In this document: in pieces, positions 23,191-34,572 of the stretch
How positions within the stretch are numbered: position 1 is the stretch's first letter
Layout of the letters: each line of letters begins with the position of its first letter
From: Calamus simplicifolius
Lineage: Eukaryota > Streptophyta > Magnoliopsida > Arecales > Arecaceae
DNA: 64,000 bases
Assembly: GCA_900491605.1 (NCBI GenBank)
Contig: UESW01001876.1
Location: 272,327 to 336,326, forward strand
Direction of reading: 5' to 3'
Translations under genes and position numbers: made by a program
Notes under the pieces: generated by a model
Told to the model about the DNA's origin: nothing
The model's database searches: none
Seen by the model: only the letters and a program-made list of their open reading frames with translations

Positions 23191-23583
23191 GCACCTGAGC
23201 CTGGTCCAAGCACTCTCAGGTCACCCTCCGGGGTTAAAGGCTTTCGAGTATGGTCCTTCACAGTGACTCTTAGGTCACCCTTCGAGGTTCAAAAGGTACC
23301 TGAGCCTGGTCCAAGCACCCTCAGGTCATCCTCTGGGGTTAAAAGCTTCCAAGCATGGTCCCATCACAGCGACTCTTGGGTCACCCTTCGGGGTTCAAAA
23401 GGCACCTGAGCCTGGTCCAAGCACCCTCAGGTCACCCTCTGAGATTAAAGGCTTTCGAGCATGGTCCCATCACAATGACTCTCGGGTCACCCTTCAGGGT
23501 TCAAAAGGCACCTGAGCCTAATCCAAGCACCCTCAGGTCATCCTTCGAGGTTAAAAGCTTCCGAGCATGGTCCCATCATAATG
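23190..23583 (+). repeat. ~107-bp tandem repeat array in G1, left part
   Basis: Units contain GAGCCTGGTCCAAGCACCCTCAGGTCA, then GGTTAAAGGCTTTCGAGCATGGTCC, then GACTCTCGGGTCACCCTTCGGGGTTCAAAAGG. Roughly 3.5 copies lie here before CACTA-1 interrupts the array. It resumes at 32041. Confidence 0.85.
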
Positions 23584-24290
23584 CACTACAAAAAAAATAA
23601 ATATAGCGACGCAAAAATGCATCACTAATGCATCGCTAAACTGGGTTTTGCGATGCATTAGCGATGCAACTGTAGCGTTGCTGTAAGTCTCGTCACATAA
23701 TGAATTTAGTCGCAATTGTGTCGCTAAATAGCGACTCTCAGCGATGCATTTATTGCGTCGCAATATTGCGATGCAACGACCTTGCATCGCAATAGACGTT
23801 GCGTCGCAATATTGCGACGCAAGGTCGTTGCATCGCAATATTTAATAATAATATTTTAGAAATATTAGTGATGTAATTTCAGTCGCTAATGAGTCACTAA
23901 TTAAATTTTTATAAAAAAATATTAAAAATTAAAAATTAAAACGGTTAAATTTAATATTGCGACACAACCAAGTGCATCGCAATATTGCGATGCTAAGACG
24001 TTGCATCGAATATTTAATAATAATATTTTAGAAATATTAGCGACATAATTTCAGTCGCTAATACATCGCTAATTAAATATTTTTTTAAAATAAAAAAGAT
24101 TAAAAATTAAAATAGTTAAATTTAATATTGCGACGCATTCAATTGCGTCGCAATATTGCGACGCAATTGAATGCGTCGAATATTTAATAATAATATTTTA
24201 GATATATTAGTGATGCAATTTCAGTCGCAAATGCATCGCTAATTAAATTTTTTTAAAAAATATATAAAATATTATAAATTAAAATGGTTA
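23584..24290. repeat. CACTA-1 left subterminal repeats
   Basis: Dispersed direct and inverted copies of GCGTCGCAATATTGCGACGC and TAGCGATGCA-like words. In En/Spm-type elements such words bind the element's regulatory protein. Confidence 0.85.
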
Positions 24291-24439
24291 AATTTACAAA
24301 AATTATGATCGAAACACTGCTATTGATCGAAACACTAATATTAATCGAAAAATTCATCATTAAATTTCTAAAAATAATTAATATATTAAAATTTTGAAGT
24401 TTTCATGTACAACACATAAAAAGTAAAGAAAAAAATACA

Positions 24440-25978
24440 TCAAGAATCTCCACTATCACGATCACGTGGTGGCTGGAAATCCTGCGACATGCGGCTAACC
24501 AAATCCCGCATGTGATGCATCTGCTCTCTTATGTCAGAGAGCTCGTGCTGAAGGACTTTCATGCACTGGTCGAACTCGTGCTGAAGGACTTCCGTGCACT
24601 GATCGAACTCCTGCTAAATCTCCTGCCGAACCTCCTCCATAATAGATCTCCGAATGTCCTCTAAACGCTCGGCAGGAATATTGCCAGAATAGCGCAAACT
24701 GGAGGCTGCTGGGGAAAATATGTATAAGCTCTAGTGCCTAGACCATAGACCTTGCGGTCTTGCGGCTGGGCACCAACAGCCTCCAAAAACACACGTCGAC
24801 TCTCCTTTAATGAGAGTTCGACGGATGGTCCCCCATCAGTGGAGTCAACCTGCGATGCTTGAGACGAAGCTCCTCGACTCGTGCCTTTGAATTATAAAAT
24901 CAACAATAAATAAATCAATAAATTTCTCTAAATAAAATTTTAGAAATTAAACCGATATAATATAAAGCTAATTTCTTATCGCAACCTCCCGTGATCTTGT
25001 ATCGACCCAAGAACCGTCCCTCCTGGTGTGTGTCGCCCTGAATAGATAAACTTACCAGGATCTCCGCCCTCCTATTCAGACTATAATAACAGAAAGAAAA
25101 ATTGATATAATAAAAGTATTTTTAAATAACTAAATTAGTAATTAAAATATTTAAGTTTTCTTACCATGCGGCGTCTGTGCTCCTGAATCAAATAGACCCC
25201 GCAGTGTGGCGGGAGAGACCCGTGCTAGGACCGCCCCTCTCGGATAGCAATTTATGCTGGCTGATGCGGACCTCCTGTGCCAGCCATCAGACTGCCACGC
25301 CTGCTGCCACTCGTGCTAAATACCCTCCGGCACATGGGCATGACGCTCACCCGATGTCCTCCAACGATGAAGCATGTCGGAGTATCGGCATGCTGTAAGA
25401 GCATTCCATGCTACCCTAATGGCATTATGGATAGCAGGGTCCCACGTAAACTTTTTCTGCATTGAAATAAACAGTTAGTTTAAGAATTTATTAAGATTAA
25501 GAAATTTAAGATAAATTATATTTAATAAGTTTACCTGAAACTCTGAAAAATAAAACTTCCTTGTGGCTGCAGATACATGGCGCCAATCGTAGCCACTGGG
25601 ATCAGCACGCCTCTGAAATATGGAGCTGATCTGGCTCGATACATGATGCTGCTCAATAAATCTGTTAAAAAAATACATGTTTATAGGTAATTGACTTAAA
25701 AACATAAACGATATATTTACAATTACTATATACTTACAGCCCATAAGCATCCAGTCCAAGTACGGTGCGGCCGAAGTGGAAGAACTCTCGGATGTATGTG
25801 TCGACCGGCTTGATGATAATACTAATGCAGGATCACCACCGATGGCTAAAGAGATCGAAGGTTGTGCGATGTGTGGAGATCCGAACTCTCCATCTCCAAA
25901 GCTCATGGGATCTGATGCGGCAGGGCTACGTCTCTGCTCACTTTGTCTGTCGCCGGTAGATCTACCTTGGCCCGTCAT
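24440..25978 (-). pseudogene. CACTA-1 second gene (Ptta/En/Spm, Transposase_24-like), exon remnants
   Basis: Read on the minus strand it appears as exons separated by AT-rich introns. Exon 1 (from Met at 25978) starts MTGQGRSTGDR and ends near APYLDWMLMG. Exon 2 contains FIEQHHVSSQISSIFQRRAD and SGYDWRHVS. Exon 3 contains KKFTWDPAIHNAIR (about 25465-25165). A later exon contains VFLEAVGAQPQDRKVYGLGT. The last exon is a coiled coil with HELSDIREQMHHMRDLVSRM, ending DSGDS at 24440. FLEAVG...YGLGTRA is a hallmark of plant Ptta/En/Spm proteins. CACTA-2 carries the same exon series at 57366-58954. A stop in exon 3 and a frameshift before the coil show decay. The product would be a DNA-binding accessory protein like maize TnpA; this is inferred from position and class. 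Confidence 0.75.
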
Positions 25979-26079
25979 ACTGAAAATACTAAAGATTCAT
26001 GAATGTTATTACAATTAATGATTAAATATAAAAATATAACATTTGTAAAAATAAATTGAATTTGAAAAAACTTCTATGT

Positions 26080-26768
26080 TTAGTCGGTTTCATTTGTTTC
26101 GTGAAATATTGGTTCAACATCCAATGCCGTATCGGACTGCGATTCAGTTTCATTATCATCGGAAGCAAACCGAACATTTGAATCTGCAATTTCTTGGACA
26201 TCACCATTTGGATCTCTAAGTGATGTTTCAGGTATAGTATCAAATATATCCGTGCTGGACCTAACCGGTTCGGCGAATTTTGTGACTGCTTTGTTCTTCC
26301 GAAAGGTGGTCAAGTTACGCCTGTAAGGATGATTTGGAGGCAAGAACTTCCTATGATTATCAAACCATGACTGCTTACCACTCTTCTGCAATGAAATGCA
26401 TCCGAATCATATATGCAATGGGGGCATGCCAACGTCCAGCAGTGCTCCAACCAGACAACATTGCACATGCCGAGAAGTCACTTATTGTCTACATCAAAGC
26501 GCTCTTATGATGAAATTCTGTTTCATAGAAATGTTGTAGGCTATGACTCATATTTCCCACAACATTTTCAATTCGGCTACCAACGGTTGCAGGAAGACAT
26601 CAATCTTTTCCTTTGGATTTGATGGTCCTGGAACGAAAACTATCAAAAACATTGCAAAATCTTTCATGCACTTCCATGGAGGAAGGTTATATTCAATCAG
26701 TATCACAGGCCAACATGAATACTATTGGCCCGCTTGACCAAATGGTGGAAGCCATCGGTACAAAGGCC
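26080..26768 (-). pseudogene. CACTA-1 TNP2-type transposase, internally deleted
   Basis: On the minus strand the reading begins near DGF-PFGQAG, runs through WPVI and VPGPSNPKEKIDVFLQPL, and then through QKSGKQSWFDNHRKFLPPNH to NKAVTKF. This is the central core of TNP2/TNPD transposases. It then jumps straight to a Ser/Asp/Glu-rich tail ending TALDVEPIFHETNETD. In CACTA-2 the same tail lies at the extreme C-terminus of the transposase gene, so several hundred residues between core and tail are deleted here. The N-terminal transposase-associated domain is also absent. Stops occur in the 26390-26760 part. It is a dead remnant. Confidence 0.8.
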
Positions 26769-27360
26769 AACATGAGTTTATTATAAAAAATTTTTATTGG
26801 TGAAAATGAATATAATATTAAATTTAATATTGTAACAAGAACTTATAATAACATTCTAACAATAAGACATGCATGAAGAAAACTATTTCGAATTTATTTT
26901 AAAATTTCATCAAACCCAAATAGTTCAATGTATTGATGTTATAGAATCATTATATTATTATATTATAATATCACAAAATATAATATTTTATATAATATTA
27001 AAATAATACTATACTGTATTCTAATATTATTGTAATATATTATTTATTTAATATAATAATATTACTATAGGGGTTTTCTAAATTTAATTGATATAATAAT
27101 ATTTTTAAATAAACTGTTAAAATTAAAATATTAAAACAGCTTACTAATAATATTTTTAATATTAATAATTAAATAGTTTAATTAGTAAAATTGGTTATGA
27201 AATATATTTTGTAATATTAAAGAATAATATTTTGTTGTTATTATTTTTTTATTATAATAGTTTATCAAAATAATAAATTATTAAGATTAAAATATTAAAA
27301 GCTTACTAATAATATTTTGTAATAAATTTATTTTTTATATTAATTTAATAAAAAACCCAT
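26769..27360. other. AT-rich non-coding stretch inside CACTA-1
   Basis: Nearly pure A/T with TAATATTA-type words. No gene or clear repeat unit is seen. Confidence 0.5.
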
Positions 27361-27379
27361 CCCTATTTTTTTTTTTTTT

Positions 27380-27930
27380 TTGTGGCCTGGCCATAGGCCA
27401 CCGTGGCTAGGCCCAGACGGCCGTGGCCGGAGAAGATGGGAGGAGGGGGGATTTCCCCCTGTTAAATTTTTTTTCCCGTGGCCTGGCCACGACCGCCACG
27501 GCCGTGGCCGTGGCCGGAGAAGATGGGAGGGGGGATTTCCCCCTGTTAAATATTTTTTTTCCCATGGCTTGGCCACTGGCCACTGTGGCTAGGCCACGAT
27601 CGGCCACGGCCGCAGCCGTGGCCGGAGAAGGCAGGAGGGGGGGAGGGGTTCCCCGTGTTAAATTAATTTTTCCCGTGGCCTGGCCACTGTGGCCAGGCCA
27701 TGATCGGCCACGGTCGCGGCCGTGGCCGGAGAAGACGGGAGGGGGGGATTCCCCCCCACCCCCCCCCCCCAAACTATTAAATTGACGAGAGGTGGGGGGG
27801 GCAGGGGTTCCCCCTATTAAATCAATATTTTCCGTGGCCTGGCCACTGTGGCCAGGCCACGACCGGCCCGTGGCCGTGGTTGGAGAAGACGGAAAGGGGG
27901 GGGATTTCCCCCCAATTGTTAAATTTTTTT
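27380..27930. repeat. GC-rich GGCCGTGGCCGGAGAAG tandem repeat in CACTA-1
   Basis: About five units of roughly 85-140 bp. Each has GGCCGTGGCCGGAGAAG, a G-run, TTTCCCCCTGTTAAAT, a T-run and CCCGTGGCCTGGCCAC. Internal palindromes (TGGCCACTGTGGCCAGGCCA) could form hairpins. Overlapping ORFs on both strands (up to about 120 aa) follow from the repeat and are not genes. A related fragment recurs at 30978-31125. Confidence 0.8.
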
Positions 27931-28089
27931 TTAAAGGGAGGGAGAGGAGTAGCTGGTGAGTGATTCCGGTGCCGGAGAGCCACCGGAGAGCCGCCGGACG
28001 TGGGGAAGACGGAGGACAAGAAAGGATAAGGCGGAAGGGGGGGGTTCGGGCTCGTGAGGAGGAAGAAGAAGAGGGGGATCCGCACGGAT

Positions 28090-28960
28090 TTATGAATCAG
28101 GATTAGCGATGCAATATTGCGTCGCTAATATGTCGCTAATTAGCGACGCTAATTATGCATCGCTGATTGTGTCGCTAAGTTGCCGCCATTAGGCATTTTG
28201 GCGGGAAATTAGCGACGCATCTGATTTGCGTCAATATTGCGACGCATATGCTATGCGTCGTAATATTAGTTTAAAAATTTAATATTACAAATATTGCGGC
28301 GCAGGCATTATGCGTCGCAATATTGCGACGCAAATGCAATGCATCACAATATTTGTATTATTAATATATAAACTAATATCAATATTGCGACGCCTAATGG
28401 ATGCGTCGCAATATTATTTGTTAATTTAAAACTAATATTGCGACGCATCCATTATGCGACGCAATATTGCGACGCAATCATAATGCATCGCAATATTAGT
28501 TTGTTAATTTAAAACTAATATTGTGACGCATCCATTATGCGTCGCAAAATTACGATGCAATTATAATGCGTCGCAATATTAGTTTGTTAATTTCAAACTA
28601 ATATTGCGACGCATCCATTATGCGTCGCAATATTGCGATGCATTCATAATGCGTCGCAATATTAGTTTGATAATTTGAAACTAATATCGCGACGTGTTAT
28701 GAATGCGTCGCAATATTAGTTTTAAATTAACAAACTAATATTGCAACGCATCCACTATGCATCGCAATATTGCGACGCAATTATACTGCGTCGCAATATT
28801 GATATTAGTTTATTAATTTAATATTATAAATATTGATATTAGTTTATTAATTTAAAACTAATATTGCGATGCATCTGTTATGCATCGCAATATTGCGACG
28901 CAAATACGTTGCATCGTAATATTAGTTTATTAATTTATAAACTAATATTGCGATGCATTA
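28090..28960. repeat. Internal block of palindromic GCGTCGCAATATTGCGACGC repeats in CACTA-1
   Basis: Units of about 100 bp alternate ACTAATATTGCGACGCATCCATTATGCG-type segments with TTAGTTTGTTAATTT spacers. Each is a long inverted repeat. The words are the same as in the element ends, but the block sits 3-4 kb from the right end. Confidence 0.8.
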
Positions 28961-28964
28961 TAGC

Positions 28965-30985
28965 TTGGATCCAACCGCTACATCCATCCGATCGGCGACG
29001 ATCGGACGGTTGCGATCGATCCAAGCCATGACCCCAATCTGTGATGATCGATCCGATGGTTGCGATCCATCCGATCGGCGACGATATCCAACGGTTGTGA
29101 TCGATTGAACCCATGATCCCGATCGACGATGATCGATCCGACGATTGCGATCCAACTAATCGGCGACGATCCAACGGTTGCAATCGATCCAGGCCATGAT
29201 CCCAATCGGCGATGATCGATCGATCGTTGCAATCCAACCGATCGATGACGATCCGATGGTTGCGATCGATCCAAGCCATGATCCCGATCGCGATGATCGA
29301 TCCGATCATTTCTATCGATCCGATCGGCGATGATCTGACGGTTGCGATCGATCCAAGCCATGATCCCGATCGGCGATGATCGATCCAACTGCTGCAATCC
29401 ATCCGATCGGCAACGATCCGACGGTTGCGATCGATCCAAGCCATGATCCTGATCGGCGATGATCGATCCGATCGTTGCGATCCATACGATCGGGGACGAT
29501 ATTCGATGGTTGCGATTGATCCAAGCCATGATTCCGATCGGGGATGATCGATCCGACCATTACGATCCATCCGATCGGCGATGATCCGACGGTAGCGATC
29601 GATCTAAGCCATGATCCCGATCTGCGATGATCGATCCAACGGATGTGATCCATCCGATTGGCGATGATATCCGACGGTTGCGATCGATTGAACCCATGAT
29701 CCCGATCGGCGATGATCGATCTGATGGTTGCGATCCAACTAATCGGCGAGGATCGACGGTTGCGATCGATCCAGCCATGATCCCAATCAGCGATGATCGA
29801 TTCGACGATTGCGATCCATCCGATCGGCAATGATATCCGATGGTTGCGAGTGATCCAAGCCATGATCCCGATCGGTGATGATCGATCCGACCATTGTGAT
29901 CCAACCGATCGGCGATGATCCGATGGTTGTGATCGATCCAAGCCATGATCCCGATCGACGATGATCGATCCGACCGTTTCGATCCAATCGATCGGCTACG
30001 ATATCCGACGGTTGCGAGTGATCCAAGCCATCATCCCGATCGGCGATGATCGATTCGACCACTACGATCCATCCGATCGGCGATGATCTGATGGTCGCGA
30101 TCGATCAGGCCATGATCCTGATCGGCAATGATCGATCCGACCGTTGCCATCCATCCGATCGATGATGATCCGACGATTGCGATCGATCAAAGCCATGATC
30201 CCGATCGGCGATGATCGATCCGACCATTGTGATCCATCCGATCGGCGATGATATCTGATGGTTGCGAGTGATCCAAGCCATGATCCTGATTGGGGATGAT
30301 CGATCCGACCATTACATATAAAACCAATCGGTGACGATCCGACGGTTGCGATCGATCCAAGCCATGATCCCTATCGGCGATGATCGATTCGACCGTTGCG
30401 ATCCATCCAATCGGCGACGATCCAACGGTTGCAATCGATCAAAGCCATGATCCCGATCGGCAATGATCGATCCGACCGTTGCGATCCATCCGATCGGAGA
30501 CGATATCGGACGATTGCGATCGATCCAAGCCATGATTTCGATCGGCGATGATCGATCTGACGGTTGCGATCCATCCAATCGGCGACAATATCCGATGGTT
30601 GCGATCGATTGAACCTATGATCCCGATCGGCGATGATCGATCCGACAATTGCGATCCAACTGATCGGCGACGATCTGACGGTTGCGATCGATCCAAGCCA
30701 TGATCCCAATCGATGATGATCGATTCGATGGTTGTGATCCATCCGATCGGCGATGATATCCGATCGGTTGCGATCGATCCAAGCCATGATCCTGATCGGC
30801 GATGATCAATCCGACCGCTGTGATCCATCCGATCGGCGACGATCCGACGGTTGCGATCGATCCAAGCCATGATCATGATCGGCGATGATCGATCTGACGG
30901 TTGCGATCCATCTGATCTGCGATGATTCGACGGTTGCGATCGATCCAAGCCATGATCCTGATCGGCGATGATCGACGATGGACAC
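28965..30985. repeat. ~83-bp GATC-rich tandem array (about 24 copies) in CACTA-1
   Basis: The unit reads GCGATCGATCCAAGCCATGAT, then CCCGATCGGCGATGATCGAT, then CCGACCGTTGCGATCCATCC, then GATCGGCGACGATCCGACGGTT. Period is about 80-84 bp over 2.0 kb. Variation is mostly C/T and G/A at CpG sites. Because the period is near a multiple of three, long ORFs (up to 211 aa) run through it on the minus strand. They are translations of the repeat, not genes. Confidence 0.9.
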
Positions 30986-31149
30986 TGCCGTGGCCGGCAA
31001 GAAAGGGGGGAACCACTTTATATTTTTGTTATTTTTTTTTCACAGGAGGGGTTGTGGAAAAAAACCCCTTTTTTTTAATTTTACCGGCGGCCTGGCGGTG
31101 GCCAGGCCACGGCCTTGGTTGTCGACAACTGCCACGAAAAGAATTATTA

Positions 31150-32037
31150 TTTTTTGTTATATGCGTTGCTAAATTAACGATTTGTTTTTTAATTTTCTGG
31201 ATTTTTACGTTGTTATATTAAAAATTAAAATTTTTTATTTTTTTGGTATATGCATCGCTATTGCGTCGCTAAATAGCGACACAACCATTGCGTCGCTATA
31301 TTAACAAAATTTTTATTTTTTTGGGTTTATGCGTCGCTAATGCGTTGCTATATTGTGACGCAAAATGTGCGTCAATATAGCGACTCAATGTTGCATCGCT
31401 ATATTAAAAATTAAATTTTTTTTTTAATTTTTTGGTATTCGCATCGCCATTGCGTCGCTAAATAGCGATGCAATCACTGCGTCGCTATATTAATGAAATT
31501 TTTTAAATTTTTTGGATTTTAGCTACGCAATAATGCGTCGCTATATTGTGACACAAACAGTTACATCGCAATATAGCGACGCATTATTGCTTCACTATAT
31601 TAAAAAATAAATTTTTTTAATTTTTTTGTTAAATGCATCGCTATTGCGTCGCTATATTACTAATTTTTTAAATTAAAACGGTTTTTGCGTCGCTAATGCG
31701 TCGCTATATTGCGATGCAAATTTGCGTCGCTATATGCGTCGCAATATAGCGATGCATAATCGCTATATTAAAAATTATATTTATTTATTTTTGTTATTTG
31801 TGTCGCTATTGCGTCGCTAAATAGCAACGCAATCACTGCATCGCTATATTAATGATTTTTTTATTTTCTGGTTTTTGCGTCATTAATGCGTCGCTATATT
31901 GCGACGCAATATTATTGCGTCGCTAATTGAGTCGCTATTTTTTTTTTCTCGCTGAGTTGTCGCAATTTGGTCGCAATTTAGTGACGCAAAAATGCGTCGC
32001 TAAATTTGCATCGCTATTTCTGATTTTTCCTGTAGTG
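31150..32037. repeat. CACTA-1 right subterminal repeats
   Basis: Dense GCGTCGCTATATTGCGACGC and TTGCGTCGCTAAATAGCGA words in both orientations, up to the CTGTAGTG terminus. Confidence 0.85.
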
Positions 32038-32040
32038 GTG

Positions 32041-32815
32041 ACTCTCAGGTCACCCTTCGGGGTTCAAAAGAACACTGAGCATGGTTCCAGCACCCTCAGG
32101 TCACCCTCCGAGGTTAAAGGCTCCTAAGCATGGTCCCATCCCAATGACTCTCGGGTCAGCCTCCGGGTTCAAAAGGCACTTGAGCCTGGTCCAAGCACCC
32201 TCAGGTCATCCTCCGGGATTAAAGGCTTCCGAGCATGGTCCCATCACAGTGACTCTCGAGTCACCCTTTGGGGTTCAAAAGGTATCTGAGCTTGGTCCAA
32301 GCACCCTCAGATCACCCTTCGGGGTTAAAGGCTCCAAGCATGGTTCCATCACAGCGACTCTCGGGTCACCCTTCGGGGTTCAAAAGGCACCTAAGCCTGA
32401 TCCAAGCACCCTCAGGTTCCCTCAGGGGTTAAAAGCTCCCAAGTATGGTCCCATCACAGCAACTCTCGGGTCACCCTTCGGGGTTCAAAAGGCATTTGAG
32501 CCTAATCCAAGTATCCTCAGATCATCCTTCGGGATTAAAGGCTCCCGAGCATGGTCCTATCATAGTAACTCTTGGATTACCCTTTGGGGTTCAAAAGGCA
32601 TCTGAGCCTGATCCAAGCACCCTCAGATCACCCTTCGGGGTTAAAAGCTCCCGAGCATGGTCCCATTACAGCGACACTCGGATTACCCTTTGGGGTTCAA
32701 AAGGACCATGAGCATAGTTCTAGCACCCTCAGGTCACCCTCCGAGGTTAAAAGCTTCTGAGCATAGTCCCATCCCAATGACTCTCGGGTCACCCTTCGGG
32801 GTTCAAAAGGCTCTC
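32041..32815 (+). repeat. ~107-bp tandem repeat array in G1, right part
   Basis: About seven further copies of the unit described at 23190, resuming directly after CACTA-1. ORFs through it (for example 32081-32605) are repeat translations. Confidence 0.85.
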
Positions 32816-33426
32816 GACGACCTCAACTTTGCCTCAGTGGATTCATCATAGCCTCAACGGCATCATCACAGTCTGAACAGCTTCATTTTAGCCTCAGCGG
32901 CTTCAACTCTATCTCAGCGATCAATGGCCAACCGTGTAAGACCTTTGTTTAAATTATACACTTGCAACATATTGCTGATCACTTTCAGTCATTCAAGAAG
33001 AAGCCCCAAGTCAATTGACAGTAGGGAGATGCCAACTTCCCAGCTCACAGTTGACGGGCATCCATCTCCAAATTTCATGACAAAAGTAGAAGACCCAAAG
33101 TCAACTCAAAGTAAGGAGAAACCAACTTCTCAACTCACAGTTGATGGGCATCCACTTCCAAACCCTATGTTGGGAGAGGATTACTGGCTGCTCTCAGCCA
33201 GTCTAAGGTAATCAATTTACCTCCAATATTACTTAAAGTCTTTAAGCAGACAAAAGCATAAGAGAGCATGTAGACGTGGTCACAAGTCCACACAAGACAG
33301 ACGGAAACTATCCAAAGCTAGCGTGCAAAGACAAGTGCAAAAGAAAGATATTACAATTCCTACACTCCTTTCGCTTGACGGATACAAGGCACACGGTTGC
33401 ACAAGCTCAAAAGTGGGAGGGGCATC
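32816..33426 (+). other. G1 internal region, 3' part, ending in a polypurine tract
   Basis: It starts with short GCCTCAGCGGCTTCA repeats (32816-32925). A duplicated segment of about 80 bp follows (CCAAGTCAA...GACGGGCATCCA, near 33005 and 33090). The end is the purine tract AAAGTGGGAGGGGCATC next to the 3' LTR. There is no coding motif. Confidence 0.55.
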
Positions 33427-34572
33427 TGATAGGGCTAGTAAACCCCATGAGAGATGGTGACTCACTCGGGTCGGACTCTCAGTTAGCCACCCGGGTCGGT
33501 CCTCTTTCAACTAGCTTTAGCCTCGGCCAACATACCTCGGCCAGCCTTAGCCTCGGCCAGCATTAGCCTCAGCTAGCCTCAGCCTCAGCCAGTCGGCCTT
33601 GGCAAGACAACCACTCGGCCTCAGCTAGTCGGCCTCAGCAAGACAGCCCCTCGGCCTTGGTAGGACAGCCTTGGCCTCGGCAAGACAGCCTCTCGGCCTT
33701 GGCCTCGGTAAGACAGCCACTCGGCCTCAACCAGTCGGCCTCGGCCTCGACAAGACAGCCCCTCAGCCTCAGTCAGTCGGCCTCGGCAAGACAGCCCCTC
33801 GGCCTTTCGCCTTGGCCTTGGCAAGATAGCCACTTGGCCTCAACTAGTCGGCCTCGACAAGACAGCCCCTCGACCTTGGCCTCAGCAAGACAACCACTCA
33901 GCATCAGCCACTCGGCCTCAGCAGGACAGCCTCGGCCAGCTTCCAAGCAGTTCCCCAGCAGCCATATTATGGGGTCCACGTGCCTAGCTCCACCACTCAC
34001 CATTGTTCGCACAGGACAGCAGACGTGTGGCATGGGGACACATTTGGCAAATGCCGCAATGATCAGCCATGCCCTGCAGCAGCCTGCAACAGCTATCCAA
34101 ACCAAGCAATACTTACCAACTATGCAGCCACTCACATTTGATGGGACATGGCCTGCACTTCTGACATGCCATTAAGAAGCAAGCCTTGCCATTGCTGTTG
34201 TTGCTACCACCATCAAAAAATGCTCTGACAAGTGACTATGCTCCAAGCTAGTCTCAAAGCCTCCAAGCCTTAATAAAAAAGGGTAAGAGGAACCCCCGAC
34301 CATGTAACTAAGACAAAAACTCACTGCACTCCTAAACACTCATTCTTGCTCATAGAGAGCTCTAAGCCTCTCTTTCTCTTTCGAGCTTTCTCAAGCTCAT
34401 GGTTGTTGCCCATAGCACTAACTTGAGCATCGGAGGGTTCCCGTCGGAATCTCCAGTCCGTAGGACTTTTTGAAGGCTCCCGACCAAGAGAAACTCGCCG
34501 AAAGATCCTGGGCTAGCTGGAGGAGGCGATCAGATGCTTATGACATTCAAGGACGATGATCTGGCATCAACA
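33427..34572 (+). repeat. 3' LTR of G1
   Basis: 1146 bp, TGATAGGGCTAG...GGCATCAACA, uninterrupted. It is the reference that exposes the insertions in the 5' LTR. The CCTCGGC-rich minisatellite occupies about 33505-33945. Confidence 0.88.

Larger units (their letters stand above)
23584..32037 (-). mobile_element. CACTA-1: CACTA (En/Spm) DNA transposon, 8454 bp, internally deleted
   Basis: The termini are CACTACAAAAAAAATAAATA at the left and, reverse-complemented, CACTACAGGAAAAATCAGAA at the right. Flanks are atg (23581-23583) and gtg (32038-32040) inside the 107-bp repeat of G1. Uninterrupted repeat units read both aatgactc and agtgactc here, so a 3-bp duplication with one mismatch fits. The subterminal regions are packed with GCGTCGCTA/TAGCGACGC words. 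The two genes, both on the minus strand, are a TNP2-type transposase remnant and a Ptta/En/Spm second gene. The right half is non-coding tandem DNA. Loss of the transposase N- and C-terminal catalytic portions makes it non-autonomous. Confidence 0.92.
8055..34572 (+). mobile_element. G1: non-autonomous LTR retrotransposon (LARD-like) carrying four insertions
   Basis: The element begins TGATGGGGCCAGTAAACC and ends GATCTGGCATCAACA. It is flanked by a perfect 5-bp target duplication, attat, at 8050-8054 and 34573-34577. Its 3' LTR (33427-34572) matches four separated pieces of the 5' LTR. A purine-rich tract (AAGTGGGAGGGGCATC) precedes the 3' LTR. Without the insertions it would be about 5.5 kb: two LTRs of about 1.0-1.15 kb and an internal region of about 3.4 kb. 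I could find no protease, RT or integrase in the internal region, only tandem repeats of about 107 bp. It therefore looks like a large retrotransposon derivative that needs a partner's enzymes, probably a Ty3/gypsy relative; that placement is inference. Orientation is taken from the purine tract. Confidence 0.85.

Noticed and set aside
23590..24290. CRISPR-like look of regularly repeated palindromic words
   Set aside because: These are CACTA subterminal repeats: spacing is irregular, orientations are mixed and there is no leader or cas gene. The DNA is plant nuclear.
27340..28085. ORFs on both strands rich in Gly, Pro and Arg
   Set aside because: They are produced by the GC-rich GGCC tandem repeat, with no conserved motif.
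28935..30948. Several long minus-strand ORFs (up to 211 aa) with repeated DRNRRIDHRRSGSW-type segments
   Set aside because: They are translations of the 83-bp GATC-rich tandem repeat, whose period is close to a multiple of three. Overlapping frames are equally open and there is no non-repeat domain.
32081..32851. Plus-strand ORFs of up to 174 aa with a repeated LGSPFGVQKAPEPDPSTL-like unit
   Set aside because: They translate the 107-bp tandem array in G1.
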